DNA of 64,000 nt from Pelistega europaea (GCF_013133775.1 NZ_JABGBO010000012.1:1-64000); one strand, 5' to 3'; counted from the first letter of the stretch, positions 44,136-54,255 are shown. Notes: generated by a model from the letters alone, not told the origin. Program-made: numbers and translations.

Positions 44136-45302
44136 ATGACATTCAAAGTAGTGCATCTAATTAGTGGTCTAGGGCAAGGGGGAGCAGAGACAGTACTTAC
44201 TCGGCTGGTAACTCACTCTAATCAACAAAATATTGTAGTGAGTTTTGGTGACGAGGGGGTGTATGGTGCAACGCTCAAAGCAGCAGGTGTGTCAGTTTAT
44301 ACGTTGGGTATGCAATCAGGTAAACTACGTTGGCAGGATTTAAAACGTTTAATTGCATTACTAAAACGGCTTGAACCTGATGTTATACAAACATGGATGT
44401 ATCATGCTGATTTTTTTGGTGGTATAGCTGCTCGTTTAGCTGGATTTAAACATATTGCTTGGGGGATTAGGAACTCTGGCGATAGTCTAAAAAATAGCTC
44501 TAAGACAAGTTACTATCTTGCTCGTTTAAGTGCCTTTTGTTCTCGTTTTATCCCTCAGCGAATTATTGTCTGTGGAGAAAAAGCTGCAAAAATTCATACT
44601 TCATGGGGGTATCAGGCTGACAAAATGGTGGTAATACAAAATGGCTATGATTTGCGTCAATGGCAGGCAAATCCTACAGCAGGAGCTGCATTACGCCAAG
44701 CGTGGAGACTCACAGAAAATACTCCTTTGCTAGGTTTTGTGGCGCGCTGGAATCCACTAAAAGATCATCCTAGTCTGATTAAAGCCTTTGCTTTAACCAA
44801 AAAGTCTTACCCTGATGCTGTGTTGGCCTTGATCGGTAAGGGGTTGGAAACTTCTAATAGTGAGCTAATGGCTTTACTGTCACAACAAAATTTGCAGGTG
44901 GATAGAGATGTATTGCTTCTTGGGCTACGTACCGATGTACCAATGATTATGTCTGCATTGGATATTCATGTGTTATCTAGTATTGCTGAAGGGTTTCCTA
45001 ATGTAGTGTGTGAATCTATGGCATGCCAGGTTCCTAATGTAGTGACAGATGTGGGAGATGCTGCATTGATTGTGGGTAACAATGGTTGGATAGCACAACC
45101 TGCGAACCCAGATGATTTGGCGGATAAGCTTAATCAGGCACTTGCATTGCTTGGTAAACCACATCAGACAAGACAACATTATCAGCAATTTGATGAGCTA
45201 CGTCAGAAAGCACGTCAAAGTGTATTAGAGCGTTTTAGCTTAGAGACCATGGTGCAGAAGTATGAGCATACTTGGGAGTCCATGATAGAGGGTCACTTGT
45301 AA
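44136..45302 (+). CDS. family 4 glycosyltransferase
   Basis: 388 residues. N-terminal VVHLISGLGQGGAETVLTRLV and C-terminal WNPLKDHPSLIKAFAL, LALIGKG and SSIAEGFPNVVCESMACQ (E-x7-E) place it in GT4. The text VIQTWMYHADFFGGIAARLAG occurs in many O-antigen cluster enzymes. It is preceded by a 257-base gap containing an 11-base hairpin. Donor and acceptor unknown. Confidence 0.9.
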   Translation: MTFKVVHLISGLGQGGAETVLTRLVTHSNQQNIVVSFGDEGVYGATLKAAGVSVYTLGMQSGKLRWQDLKRLIALLKRLEPDVIQTWMYHADFFGGIAARLAGFKHIAWGIRNSGDSLKNSSKTSYYLARLSAFCSRFIPQRIIVCGEKAAKIHTSWGYQADKMVVIQNGYDLRQWQANPTAGAALRQAWRLTENTPLLGFVARWNPLKDHPSLIKAFALTKKSYPDAVLALIGKGLETSNSELMALLSQQNLQVDRDVLLLGLRTDVPMIMSALDIHVLSSIAEGFPNVVCESMACQVPNVVTDVGDAALIVGNNGWIAQPANPDDLADKLNQALALLGKPHQTRQHYQQFDELRQKARQSVLERFSLETMVQKYEHTWESMIEGHL

Positions 45303-45326
45303 AAAGTTAACGTTACAGAGAGAAGC

Positions 45327-46433
45327 ATGTCAAAAATACTATTTGTGGTCAATAATCCTGCATTTTTCTTGTCACACCGAGTGCGTATTGCTTTGGCCGC
45401 CAAAGAGAACGGTTATGATGTCCATGTGGCTACTATGCCTGGAGAGTCGGTTAAGCAAATTGTGGCATATGGTTTTACACATCACGCATTAGATATGTCG
45501 CGCAGTGGTACCAACCCTTTAAATGAGTTGAAAACCATTCTAGGGCTTTATCGTTTATTCAAACAGGTTAGGCCGGATTTAGTGCACCTTGTGACAATTA
45601 AACCCGTGCTATACGGTGGATTGGCGGCTCGTTTGGCTCATGTGCCTGCGGTGGTTTATGCGATTTCAGGATTGGGGTTTATTTTCACTCGTCAGAAAAA
45701 AGGTGTGGATTTATTAAAAACAGTTGTATCTACCCTTTATAAGCGAGCTTTGGGTCATAAAAATAGCCGAGCAATTTTTCAAAACGATGATGATTGTGCA
45801 ATTTTGACCAAGTTAGGTGCTATCCGTTCAGAACAAGTGGTGATGATTCGTGGAGCTGGTGTAGATATGAATGAGTTTGCTCCGACCCCAGAGCCGGCGA
45901 TGCCTATTACGATTACGATGGCAGCGAGATTGCTTAAGGACAAAGGAGTGATGGAGTTTGTTGAGGCAGCGAAATATGATGAGAAAAAGCAATATGTTTG
46001 GCAATTGGCGGGAGGAATTGATAAGGGGAATCCTGCTTCACTAACCGAGACGGAGTTTGCTAATATTGGCGCTTATGTTAGGTGTCTAGGAGAACGTAAG
46101 GATATTGCCCATCTTTATGCTCAATCACATATTGTGGTCTTACCCTCGTATCGGGAGGGGATTCCTAAATCATTATTGGAGGCAGCTGCAAGTGGGCGAC
46201 CTATTGTGACAACTGATGTACCAGGATGTCGAGATACGATTATTCCAAATGTGAGTGGTATATTGGTTCCAGTTAAGAATGGACGAGCGATTTATGAGGC
46301 TGTAGTGAGTCTAGCGGAAGATGCAGAGTTGCGTCAGCATATGGGGGTTGAAGGAAGGAAGTTAGCAGAGCGTGAGTTTGCTATGCCAATTATTATTGAA
46401 AAACATCTTGAGGTGTATAGGGCTCTTCTTTAG
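45327..46433 (+). CDS. family 4 glycosyltransferase (WlbE/WbpH-like)
   Basis: 368 residues. N-terminal VVNNPAFFLSHRVRIALAAKENG and LVHLVTIKPVLYGGLAARLA are typical of transferases acting on N-acetylated aminouronic acids, such as those of the Bordetella wlb cluster. C-terminal PSYREGIPKSLLEAAASGRPIV is the GT4 donor motif. It is the last plus-strand gene of the cluster and convergent with the hexomutase. An assignment to a specific Wlb protein would need alignment. Confidence 0.88.
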   Translation: MSKILFVVNNPAFFLSHRVRIALAAKENGYDVHVATMPGESVKQIVAYGFTHHALDMSRSGTNPLNELKTILGLYRLFKQVRPDLVHLVTIKPVLYGGLAARLAHVPAVVYAISGLGFIFTRQKKGVDLLKTVVSTLYKRALGHKNSRAIFQNDDDCAILTKLGAIRSEQVVMIRGAGVDMNEFAPTPEPAMPITITMAARLLKDKGVMEFVEAAKYDEKKQYVWQLAGGIDKGNPASLTETEFANIGAYVRCLGERKDIAHLYAQSHIVVLPSYREGIPKSLLEAAASGRPIVTTDVPGCRDTIIPNVSGILVPVKNGRAIYEAVVSLAEDAELRQHMGVEGRKLAEREFAMPIIIEKHLEVYRALL

Positions 46434-46573
46434 CTTTTTTGCCAAACTACCCACTATATTTTCACTCCATTATTCCATTGAGCTGAGTGAACCGCACATT
46501 AAAACCCCTGCTTATTGAGCTTTGAAAAGCAAGACAATATGTCACAAGGAAGTCATAGATGTTGCCATGGTGA

Positions 46574-46599
46574 GGATGCTGTGCAAATGCACGGCATCC
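46574..46599. other. strong hairpin in convergent gap
   Basis: 12-base stem GGATGCTGTGCA / TGCACGGCATCC with one G-T pair and a 2-base loop, lying between the convergent glycosyltransferase and hexomutase genes. Neither strand shows a following T-run. It may terminate both transcripts in a less efficient way or be a structured RNA or repeat element. Confidence 0.5.
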
Positions 46600-46640
46600 C
46601 AAGGCACCCAGGAGGTTCAGTTAAGAGAGCAAAAGCCTTT

Positions 46641-48020
46641 TTAAAATCCTTCTAATGATATAGAAGGAGCAAAAGTTTCTAGCATTTGCTTAAACTCTGT
46701 CTTAATACGCTTTAAGCTCTCTGCATTACGCCCTTCAAAACGAAGCACTAGCACAGGAGTGGTATTAGAAGCACGTGCCAAACCAAAGCCATCTTCGTAT
46801 TCTGCACGAATGCCGTCAATCGTAATGATGCGCTTGGCTGTAGGAAGAACAGCTTTCTCTTGTAAAGTCTTAACCAACGCATGGGGTTGCCCCTCAGCCA
46901 TTTGTACTTTAATTTCTGGAGTACTCTCATCTTTGGGGAGTGCTTCAAGAACAGCTGAAGGATTATCATAGGCTGAGAGAATCTCAAGTAAACGAGTACC
47001 AGTATAGAGCCCATCATCAAACCCATACCAACGTTCTTTAAAGAAAGTGTGTCCACTCATCTCCCCACCAAGAGCAGCATCGGCTTCTTTCATCTTTTGT
47101 TTGATAAGGGAGTGTCCTGTTTGCCACATTAGGGGGTGTCCGCCTGCTTGCTCAACCTGCTCGCCTACATGTCGACTGCATTTGACATCAAAGACAATCG
47201 TTGCACCAGGAACACGGCTAATCACATCACGACTATAAAGGATGAGTTGACGGTCTGGCCAAATGATTTCTCCTGACTTGGTTACAACACCAAGACGGTC
47301 GGCATCGCCATCAAAAGCTAATCCTAATTCGCAGTTGGTATTTTTGACATGAGTAATTAAGTCTTCCAAATTGTGAGGGTCTGCAGGGTCTGGGTGGTGA
47401 TTAGGAAAGTTGGCATCAACCTCGCAAAAAAGCTCATCCACTTCACAACCCAAAGCTCGAAATAAGCTTGGAGCCACTTTGCCACCTACGCCATTACCAG
47501 CATCAATAGCAATATGCATAGGGCGTTTAAGTTTGACATCACTAACGATGCGTTGAATATATTCAGGTATGATGTCTGTTGTAATCTCAGCAGCGTTTTT
47601 ATTAAGCAATGGTTGTGAGCTTAATGCTTGCATTTCATCATATAGTGCAGTAACGCTGGCACCGTAAATAGCTTTGCCATCAAGCATCATCTTAAAACCA
47701 TTGTATTCGGGAGGGTTATGACTACCGGTGATGGCTACACAAGCACCAATCTCATGAGCATAAGTGTAGTAATACACTAAAGGGGTAGGTACCATGCCGA
47801 TATTGACGACTTCTACCCCTTGGTCTCGAATGCCCGCAGATAACCCTTGAGCAAGTTCAGGACTACTATGGCGACCATCAAAACCCACTACACATTGGGT
47901 ATGCCCCAACTGGTGGGCACGCTGACCGAGGGCGCGTCCTAGTAAGAAAGCAAAATCTTTATTAATCTGTGAAGGGAAAATGCCACGGATATCGTAGGCT
48001 TTAAAAACGCTAGAAATCAT
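46641..48020 (-). CDS. phosphomannomutase/phosphoglucomutase (alpha-D-phosphohexomutase)
   Basis: 459 residues. Phosphoserine loop ITGSHNPPEYNGFKM (the serine is the phosphate carrier), metal site DGDADR, sugar-specificity loop GGEMSGH and the phosphate-binding RFEGRN near the C-terminus are all present; the length fits AlgC/ManB. It converts hexose-6-phosphate to hexose-1-phosphate (mannose or glucose), which GalU uses. Whether it prefers glucose or mannose is not decided, so no symbol is given. Confidence 0.93.
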   Translation of the reverse strand: MISSVFKAYDIRGIFPSQINKDFAFLLGRALGQRAHQLGHTQCVVGFDGRHSSPELAQGLSAGIRDQGVEVVNIGMVPTPLVYYYTYAHEIGACVAITGSHNPPEYNGFKMMLDGKAIYGASVTALYDEMQALSSQPLLNKNAAEITTDIIPEYIQRIVSDVKLKRPMHIAIDAGNGVGGKVAPSLFRALGCEVDELFCEVDANFPNHHPDPADPHNLEDLITHVKNTNCELGLAFDGDADRLGVVTKSGEIIWPDRQLILYSRDVISRVPGATIVFDVKCSRHVGEQVEQAGGHPLMWQTGHSLIKQKMKEADAALGGEMSGHTFFKERWYGFDDGLYTGTRLLEILSAYDNPSAVLEALPKDESTPEIKVQMAEGQPHALVKTLQEKAVLPTAKRIITIDGIRAEYEDGFGLARASNTTPVLVLRFEGRNAESLKRIKTEFKQMLETFAPSISLEGF

Positions 48021-48140
48021 TATTATTCAACCTGTTTTTAGTGTAATAAGAATAGTACAATATTATCTCCTGTTTTTTGGTTAGAATGAAACTATCCTCA
48101 TTAAAACAGTAAATTTTTTATTATTTATTTCAGGATTTTT

Positions 48141-49556
48141 ATGTCGTTGTTAGCTGAGCTTCAGGATATTGTAGGTGTCGAACATGTGCTTAAAGGAGAT
48201 GAAACCGCTCCCTATCTGACTGATTGGCGTGGACGTTATACAGGTAAAGCCCTTGCTGTCGTGCGTCCTGCTGATGTAGAAGAGGTGGCTGCTGTGGTGC
48301 GTGTCTGCTTGCAGTTTAATACCCCTATCGTGACACAAGGGGGTAATACTGGATTGTGTGGAGGAGCCACACCGAGCAATAAAGGTGATGCGGTTGTGGT
48401 GTTGATGACAAGGCTTAATAAAATTCTGGAAATTGATACCGATAACGACACAATAACAGTACAAGCAGGATGTGTATTGCAAACCGTTCAAGAGGCAGCT
48501 GTACAGGCGGGGCGTTTATTTCCGCTAAGCCTGGCTTCAGAAGGGAGTTGTACCATAGGTGGTAATTTAGCCACCAATGCTGGTGGTACTCAGGTGCTGC
48601 GTTATGGTAATGCACGTGAATTAGCATTGGGATTGCAGGTGGTCACGGCAGATGGCGAGATTTGGAATGGTTTACGAGGTTTGCGTAAGGATAATACGGG
48701 TTATGATTTACGTGATCTTTTTATCGGTAGTGAGGGAACATTAGGTATTATTACAGCAGCTACTTTGAAACTTTATCCATTGCCAGTAGCTCGCAGTACA
48801 GCGTTTTTAGCATTTAATAGCATTGCCGATGCGGTTAAAGTGTTATCTCGTGCTCGGCATGGGTTTGGTTCAGCACTGACAGGATTTGAGTTAATTTCAG
48901 CTTATTGTCTGGGGATTGTCGCACAAGTGTTTCCCCAAATTAAATTACCATTTTCTCCTGATAAATCACCGTGGTATGCTTTATTAGAGATTTCGGATAA
49001 TGAGAGTGAGGATCATGCACGTGGGCGTTTTGAAGCAGTCATAGGAGATGCACTAGAAGCAGGCGAAATTGTAGATGCTGTGATTGCAGAGACAAGTGCT
49101 CAAAGTCAAGCCTTGTGGCATATCAGGGAGAGTATTCCTCTTGCTGAGGCAGCCACAGGCAAAGGCATTAAGCATGATATTGCTGTACCAGTCTCCAAAA
49201 TTCCAGAGTTCATAGCACATACGAACGCTTTGTTGCAGGCCCGGTTTCCAGGGGTGCAACATATTATATTCGGTCATCTAGGAGATGGTAATCTGCATTA
49301 TAATGTGGGAGCCGCTCCAGGGCAGGAAGAAGGGTTCTTGTCGTTGCAAAAAGATGTATATAAAATTGTTTTTGATAGTGTTTATGCGGTTAATGGCTCA
49401 ATTTCTGCTGAGCATGGAATAGGTCAACTTAAAAAAGATTTACTTATTGACTATAAAGATGAAGTAGAATTAGCCTTGATGCGCAAAATAAAAAGGGTAT
49501 TAGATCCTCATGCGTTGTTTAATCCAGGTAAGGTGATTAGTAGTGTTGAGTTTTAA
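48141..49556 (+). CDS. FAD-linked 2-hydroxy-acid dehydrogenase (GlcD / D-2-hydroxyglutarate or D-lactate dehydrogenase family)
   Basis: 471 residues. FAD_binding_4 domain with PIVTQGGNTGLCGGATP and CTIGGNLATNAGGTQVLRYGN; C-terminal FAD-oxidase domain with FGHLGDGNLHYN (metal-site histidines) and SAEHGIGQLKK. It oxidises a 2-hydroxy acid to the 2-oxo acid and sends electrons to the respiratory chain. The exact substrate cannot be told. The next gene overlaps its 3' end. Confidence 0.9.
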   Translation: MSLLAELQDIVGVEHVLKGDETAPYLTDWRGRYTGKALAVVRPADVEEVAAVVRVCLQFNTPIVTQGGNTGLCGGATPSNKGDAVVVLMTRLNKILEIDTDNDTITVQAGCVLQTVQEAAVQAGRLFPLSLASEGSCTIGGNLATNAGGTQVLRYGNARELALGLQVVTADGEIWNGLRGLRKDNTGYDLRDLFIGSEGTLGIITAATLKLYPLPVARSTAFLAFNSIADAVKVLSRARHGFGSALTGFELISAYCLGIVAQVFPQIKLPFSPDKSPWYALLEISDNESEDHARGRFEAVIGDALEAGEIVDAVIAETSAQSQALWHIRESIPLAEAATGKGIKHDIAVPVSKIPEFIAHTNALLQARFPGVQHIIFGHLGDGNLHYNVGAAPGQEEGFLSLQKDVYKIVFDSVYAVNGSISAEHGIGQLKKDLLIDYKDEVELALMRKIKRVLDPHALFNPGKVISSVEF

Positions 49557-51300
49557 AACGTGGGTATGTGGAGTTTTGTTGGCACTCTCACCAACAGTAT
49601 GGTCACAACCTGTCGATGTAATGAGAAAACCGTGGCTGGCAGAAGAATTAAAGCAATCTGTCGATGCTGATGAGGTGTATAGTATCCTAGCAATAGAAAC
49701 AGCATTTTTTGAGGAAAACTATGCTTTTGCAGCAAAGGAGGCCCTGAATTTTACTAAGTATCACCGGGTCAGCCCTCAAATTGTTGAAATAGCAGTGAAT
49801 TATTACTATACCGAGGGTGATTATGAACATGCTTATGAGGCTGTAAAGTATTGGTATAGGGCCTATCCAGACAATGACAATGTTCGCACGTGGTATACCA
49901 CTTTACTTGGACAAACTGGGCGAGATAAAGAATTTTTGCGTGCTTTACAACAATCTTTACGTAATGCACGACCTGAGGCACTTAAGGACAAACTGCATTC
50001 CAACGCATTGATTTTAGAAGAAATTCGTGATGAGCATAAGGCGTTGGCTTTTTATGAGCAGATGACGGCCCCTTTTCATTTGCAATCAGCAGATTATCAT
50101 GTGTTGTTTTCAGACTTTGCGGCAAGGGCAGAGAAGCTTGACTTGGCGTGGAAAGAAGCATTTAAGGCATTAGAGGTGGATAAAAACTCCGAGGAGGCTG
50201 CCTTACGAGTTTTGTTCCTATCACAGGGAGGAAAAAGAGAGCAAGGCATGCGATTCGTGCAACAGTTTCTCAATAAGCATCCACAATCACGCAACCTCTA
50301 TCTCAATTACATTAGTGCTTTGACAGAAGATGGAGAGTATAACAACGCGATTAAAGCAATTAAGCGTATGCAGAAAGTCTCTCCTGAAGATTTTGATTTG
50401 TTGTACTTTCAGGCGCTTATTCACTATGATGCTCAGCAGTGGTCAGATGCACGTCGAGTGTTAAATCAGTTTATCGATATTCAACAACAGCGCCAGAAAT
50501 CGCTGCCCAAGGATAGCAGCACTGCAGATGAGAAATTATTGGATGCACGTAAACTGCTTGTTTCCATTTACAAGGCTGAGAAAAAATATCGTTTAGCATT
50601 AACTGAGTTGAACAAGATTCCTGATCAAGACCAAGATGCAGAACTGCTCATGGAGAAAGCACGTCTGCTAACAGCATTAGGATCAGTACGAGAAGGGCTA
50701 TCTATATTGGATATGGCTTCACAGGCTTTTCCTGAAAATCGAGGTGGTTTTTTATGGTTAGGTGGGAACCTACTCAATGAGTCAGGGCGTACTGATGAAG
50801 CGATTGTTTATTACAATGATGCTTTAAAAGAATTACCTAATAATGCTGATATTAAGTATGCACTGGCGATTTTATATGATAAGCGTGGTGAGGTGTGGCC
50901 TGCAGAGAAATTGCTAAGAGAGGTTATGCGTGAAGAGCCTGACTTGGCTGATGCGTATAATGCTTTGGGCTATATTTTTGCTGACCGTAACTATAATTTG
51001 GAAGAGTCTCAGGAATTACTGGAAAAAGCATTGATGCTAGATTCCGCTAACCCCTACATTATGGATAGTATGGGGTGGTTGCAATTTAGGTTGAAAAATT
51101 ATGACGTTGCTTTGGAGTATTTAGAACGAGCTTTTGATGAAAAACCAGAAGCTGAAATTGCAGCTCATTTAGCTGAGGTGTATGTGGCTAAAGGAGATCA
51201 ACATAAAGCAAGGGAAACGTTAAAAATTGGTTTGCAAGATGATGCGAGTAATGCAGTTTTGCGAGAGACTATTCGACGGCTAAACTTGGGGGTGAAATAA
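49543..51300 (+). CDS. tetratricopeptide repeat protein, exported
   Basis: 585 residues, starting at GTG 49543, which overlaps the dehydrogenase by 14 bases. A signal peptide (LSFKTWVCGVLLALSPTVWSQ) precedes a long run of TPR units, clear near DYEHAYEAVKYWYRAYPDN, FLWLGGNLLNESGRTDEAIVYYNDALKELPNN and IMDSMGWLQFRLKNYDVALEYLERAF. It is probably a periplasmic scaffold for outer-membrane or envelope assembly. In Betaproteobacteria a TPR gene often precedes lolB, as here two bases away. Confidence 0.88.
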   Translation: MLSFKTWVCGVLLALSPTVWSQPVDVMRKPWLAEELKQSVDADEVYSILAIETAFFEENYAFAAKEALNFTKYHRVSPQIVEIAVNYYYTEGDYEHAYEAVKYWYRAYPDNDNVRTWYTTLLGQTGRDKEFLRALQQSLRNARPEALKDKLHSNALILEEIRDEHKALAFYEQMTAPFHLQSADYHVLFSDFAARAEKLDLAWKEAFKALEVDKNSEEAALRVLFLSQGGKREQGMRFVQQFLNKHPQSRNLYLNYISALTEDGEYNNAIKAIKRMQKVSPEDFDLLYFQALIHYDAQQWSDARRVLNQFIDIQQQRQKSLPKDSSTADEKLLDARKLLVSIYKAEKKYRLALTELNKIPDQDQDAELLMEKARLLTALGSVREGLSILDMASQAFPENRGGFLWLGGNLLNESGRTDEAIVYYNDALKELPNNADIKYALAILYDKRGEVWPAEKLLREVMREEPDLADAYNALGYIFADRNYNLEESQELLEKALMLDSANPYIMDSMGWLQFRLKNYDVALEYLERAFDEKPEAEIAAHLAEVYVAKGDQHKARETLKIGLQDDASNAVLRETIRRLNLGVK

Positions 51301-51301
51301 T

Positions 51302-51889
51302 ATGAAAAAATGGTGGCACTATGCAGTATTAGTGGTTATGGTGGTATTGAGTGCTTGTAGCTCTCTGGAGAATCGCACAAAAGCAGAAGGGGAGGGAGCA
51401 GCATCTATTAGTTCTCAACTGCATAGAGAAGGGCGTTTTTCGGTATTAGTCTATGATAAATCAGAAGAGAGAAATACTGATTCTGTGCAGGGAGGGTTTG
51501 ATTGGCAGTCAACGGGGCAGCATGTTGTTTTGGACTTAAGTAATCCGTTGGGGCAGGTGCTTGCTCGTATTGAGGTGCGGCCTGGATTTTCCCGTTTGAC
51601 AAGGGCAAATGGGGAGGTTTTTGAGGCAGAGCATCCAGACATGCTTGTCCAAGAGGTGATTGGACGTGTTTTCCCTGTTAGTGGTTTGCAATATTGGATT
51701 CATGGCAAACCAATGCCTGATTTAACATTAGAAGCGGCTGAGTATGATGGGCAACACAGGTTAACAAAGTTTACCCAAGCCGGCTGGACAGTCGTTGCTC
51801 AGAACTATGATGCGGAAGGTCCTAAGCGTTTTCAGTTGGTGAATCAACAGGCGGTTGAACGCATCACCATCCGTATTGTGATGGAGTAA
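51302..51889 (+). CDS. lolB: outer-membrane lipoprotein receptor LolB
   Basis: 195 residues. Lipoprotein signal with lipobox LSAC and Cys19 (VVLSACSS), then the LolB sequence with GRFSVLVYDK, GGFDWQSTG and a C-terminal KRFQLVNQQAVERITIRIVME. It accepts lipoproteins from LolA and inserts them in the outer membrane. The ispE neighbour and preceding TPR gene are the usual context, which strengthens a call from fairly divergent sequence. Confidence 0.85.
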   Translation: MKKWWHYAVLVVMVVLSACSSLENRTKAEGEGAASISSQLHREGRFSVLVYDKSEERNTDSVQGGFDWQSTGQHVVLDLSNPLGQVLARIEVRPGFSRLTRANGEVFEAEHPDMLVQEVIGRVFPVSGLQYWIHGKPMPDLTLEAAEYDGQHRLTKFTQAGWTVVAQNYDAEGPKRFQLVNQQAVERITIRIVME

Positions 51890-52034
51890 GAGAAGCGAAT
51901 TAAGAGTTTGTTTTTTTACTGAATTACTGGGATACTCTAAGATTTTGAGGTTTACCTAAAATAAGGATTAAATCAGTAAGGAGTAGCCTTAAATTTCTGT
52001 TGATTTTAATGATTTTTTCATATAAAGGGTAAAA

Positions 52035-52919
52035 ATGTCAGAAGCTTTGTCAGCCCAAGTGGAAGTACAGGCACCAGCTAAATTAAACTTATTTCTTCAT
52101 GTGGTTGGGCGCACTGAGAATGGCTACCATAATTTGCAATCTCTTTTTACTCTTATTGATTTGTGGGATGTCTTACGTTTTTCAGTGCGTAAAGATGGGC
52201 TTATTCGGCGTTGTAATGAGATAGCGGAGATTCCTGAGTCAGAGGATTTGGTGGTCCGTGCTGCTAAGCTCTTACAAGCTCACACTGGCTGTTCGCTGGG
52301 AGCAGACATCGAAGTGTTTAAACAAATCCCTAGTGGTGCTGGATTAGGTGGAGGATCTAGTGATGCGGCAACTACATTGATGACACTTAATCAGTTGTGG
52401 GGGACTGGGCTCTCTAATGAAGCATTGCGTGCTTTGGGAGTACAGTTAGGTGCTGATGTTCCATTTTTTATTTTTGGCAAGACAGCTATTGCTACGGGAG
52501 TTGGTGAGCAGTTGATGGCTTTTGATTTGTCTCCTTTGTATTATCTTGTCGTGCGTCCTCATCTATCTATTCCTACTTCATTGATTTTTAAAGATAAAGA
52601 CCTGGTGCGTAATAGCCCTATATTGTCAGCAAAAGAGTTGGCACAAGGGCGTATATTGATGGAGCAGGCACAACATTTTGCACGCAATGATTTAGAAGCC
52701 GTGGTTTTGAAATTATTCCCTGAATTGGCTGTACTGATAGCAGGATTACGCGGTGAAGCAGGAGTTGATTTACGAATGACGGGATCGGGTTCTTGCTTTT
52801 TTGCTCCATTTTTGTCTTTAGAAAAGGCTCAAGAAGCGAGGGATAGGGTAGTAGAGTGGCATGCACATCACCCCTCTGCATTAAAGATAGAAGGACTTTT
52901 TGTGGTTAAATCAAAATAA
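52035..52919 (+). CDS. ispE: 4-diphosphocytidyl-2-C-methyl-D-erythritol kinase
   Basis: 294 residues. GHMP kinase motifs: PAKLNLFLHVVGRTENGYH at the start, ATP loop PSGAGLGGGSSDAATTL, and the C-terminal MTGSGSCFFAPF. It phosphorylates CDP-ME in the isoprenoid MEP pathway in the cytoplasm. It sits between lolB and tRNA-Gln, the order seen in Bordetella and relatives. Confidence 0.95.
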   Translation: MSEALSAQVEVQAPAKLNLFLHVVGRTENGYHNLQSLFTLIDLWDVLRFSVRKDGLIRRCNEIAEIPESEDLVVRAAKLLQAHTGCSLGADIEVFKQIPSGAGLGGGSSDAATTLMTLNQLWGTGLSNEALRALGVQLGADVPFFIFGKTAIATGVGEQLMAFDLSPLYYLVVRPHLSIPTSLIFKDKDLVRNSPILSAKELAQGRILMEQAQHFARNDLEAVVLKLFPELAVLIAGLRGEAGVDLRMTGSGSCFFAPFLSLEKAQEARDRVVEWHAHHPSALKIEGLFVVKSK

Positions 52920-53092
52920 GAGGTTGTAAAGACTAAAGACCACTTTAAAAAGTTAAAAGTTGCTTATAAACAACACTAAAATAAAAAATATAGTGGTTTT
53001 GGCTTTGAGTGCTTTTCAAGAGAAGAAAACTCTGTCATAATTTAGTTCTTGTCAGGCAGGCAATTTAAGCAGTCTTGATAAAAATAAAGAGT

Positions 53093-53169
53093 TGGGGCGT
53101 CGCCAAGCTGGTTAAGGCACCGGATTTTGATTCCGGCATGCGAAGGTTCGAATCCTTCCGCCCCAGCCA
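53093..53169 (+). tRNA. tRNA-Gln (anticodon TTG)
   Basis: A 77-base cloverleaf including the encoded CCA end. Acceptor strand TGGGGCG pairs with CGCCCCA; anticodon stem CCGGA / TCCGG holds a loop with TTG (53127-53129), reading CAA and CAG; the T arm contains GGTTCGAATCC. The sequence is close to bacterial tRNA-Gln. It sits between ispE and prs, as is common in Betaproteobacteria. Confidence 0.95.
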
Positions 53170-53255
53170 CCATATGGACCGTTTATGCTACATCCTATAG
53201 AGGCTGTTGGATAAGCGGTTTTTTATTTTTAATTCCTCACTTCTTCCTCATTATC

Positions 53256-54206
53256 ATGGCCGATAACAATTTCATGATTTTCACTGGTACAGCAAACCCC
53301 AAGCTGGCCGTCGATGTTGCTAATCACTTGGATATGTCACTAGGAAAAATGACCGTAGGCCGTTTCTCTGATGGCGAAGTGATGGTAGAAATCCTCGAAA
53401 ATGTCCGCGGACGCAATGTCTTCATCTTACAACCAACCTGTGCACCTACCAATGATAATCTTATGGAAATCATGGTGATGGTCGATGCGTTACGCCGTGC
53501 TTCAGCTGGTACAATCACAGCGGCGATTCCCTATTTTGGTTATGCTCGTCAGGATCGTCGTCCTCGTTCAGCACGTGTGGCAATCACGGCTAAGGTTGTG
53601 GCTAATATGCTCCAGTCAGTAGGAGTTGATCGTGTATTGACGATGGATTTACATGCTGACCAAATCCAAGGTTTCTTTGATATTCCTGTAGACAATATCT
53701 ATGCGAGTCCTGTTTTGCTAGCTGATATTGCTCGCCGTCAGTTTGAGGATTTGGTTGTAGTGTCTCCTGATATAGGTGGTGTGGTGCGTGCACGTGCACT
53801 GGCCAAACAATTAGAGACCGACCTGGCTATTATTGATAAACGTCGTCCTCGTGCTAATGTCTCTGAAGTAATGAATATTATCGGGGATATTGATGGACGT
53901 ACTTGTCTCATTATGGATGATATGGTGGATACAGCAGGTACCTTGACCAAGGCGGCTACTGCTTTAAAAGAGCGTGGGGCCAAAGCTGTGTATGCTTATT
54001 GTACTCACCCTGTATTATCTGGAGCAGCAATTGAGCGTATTAGTGGTTCTGATATTGACGAATTGGTTGTGACAGATACAATTCCTTTGACCGATGCAGC
54101 TAAACAATGTGGTAAAATTCGTCAATTATCTACTGCTGCTTTATTAGGTGAAACTATTCTGCGTATTTCTACAGCGGCATCAGTAAGTGCCATGTTTGCT
54201 GAGTAG
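53256..54206 (+). CDS. prs: ribose-phosphate pyrophosphokinase
   Basis: The chosen start is ATG 53256 ([11 protein letters not shown]), giving 316 residues; the longer frame to 53127 runs through the tRNA and is not real. Motifs: [10 protein letters not shown], the flexible loop [11 protein letters not shown] and the PRPP loop [12 protein letters not shown]. It makes PRPP from ribose-5-phosphate and ATP for nucleotide, His and Trp synthesis. Two tandem terminators follow. Confidence 0.97.
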   Translation: MADNNFMIFTGTANPKLAVDVANHLDMSLGKMTVGRFSDGEVMVEILENVRGRNVFILQPTCAPTNDNLMEIMVMVDALRRASAGTITAAIPYFGYARQDRRPRSARVAITAKVVANMLQSVGVDRVLTMDLHADQIQGFFDIPVDNIYASPVLLADIARRQFEDLVVVSPDIGGVVRARALAKQLETDLAIIDKRRPRANVSEVMNIIGDIDGRTCLIMDDMVDTAGTLTKAATALKERGAKAVYAYCTHPVLSGAAIERISGSDIDELVVTDTIPLTDAAKQCGKIRQLSTAALLGETILRISTAASVSAMFAE

Positions 54207-54218
54207 TGACAAGTTTTT

Positions 54219-54250
54219 GGGTTGTGGCTGGTCGCGGCGACAACCCTTTT
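54219..54250 (+). terminator. hairpin after prs (first)
   Basis: Stem GGGTTGT / ACAACCC (54219-54225 and 54240-54246) with inner pairing and only four T after it; a weaker terminator. Confidence 0.6.
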
Positions 54251-54255
54251 CGTTG

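Noticed and set aside
53127-53255. Upstream extension of the prs frame
   Set aside because: It runs through the tRNA-Gln gene; ATG 53256 begins the conserved Prs sequence.
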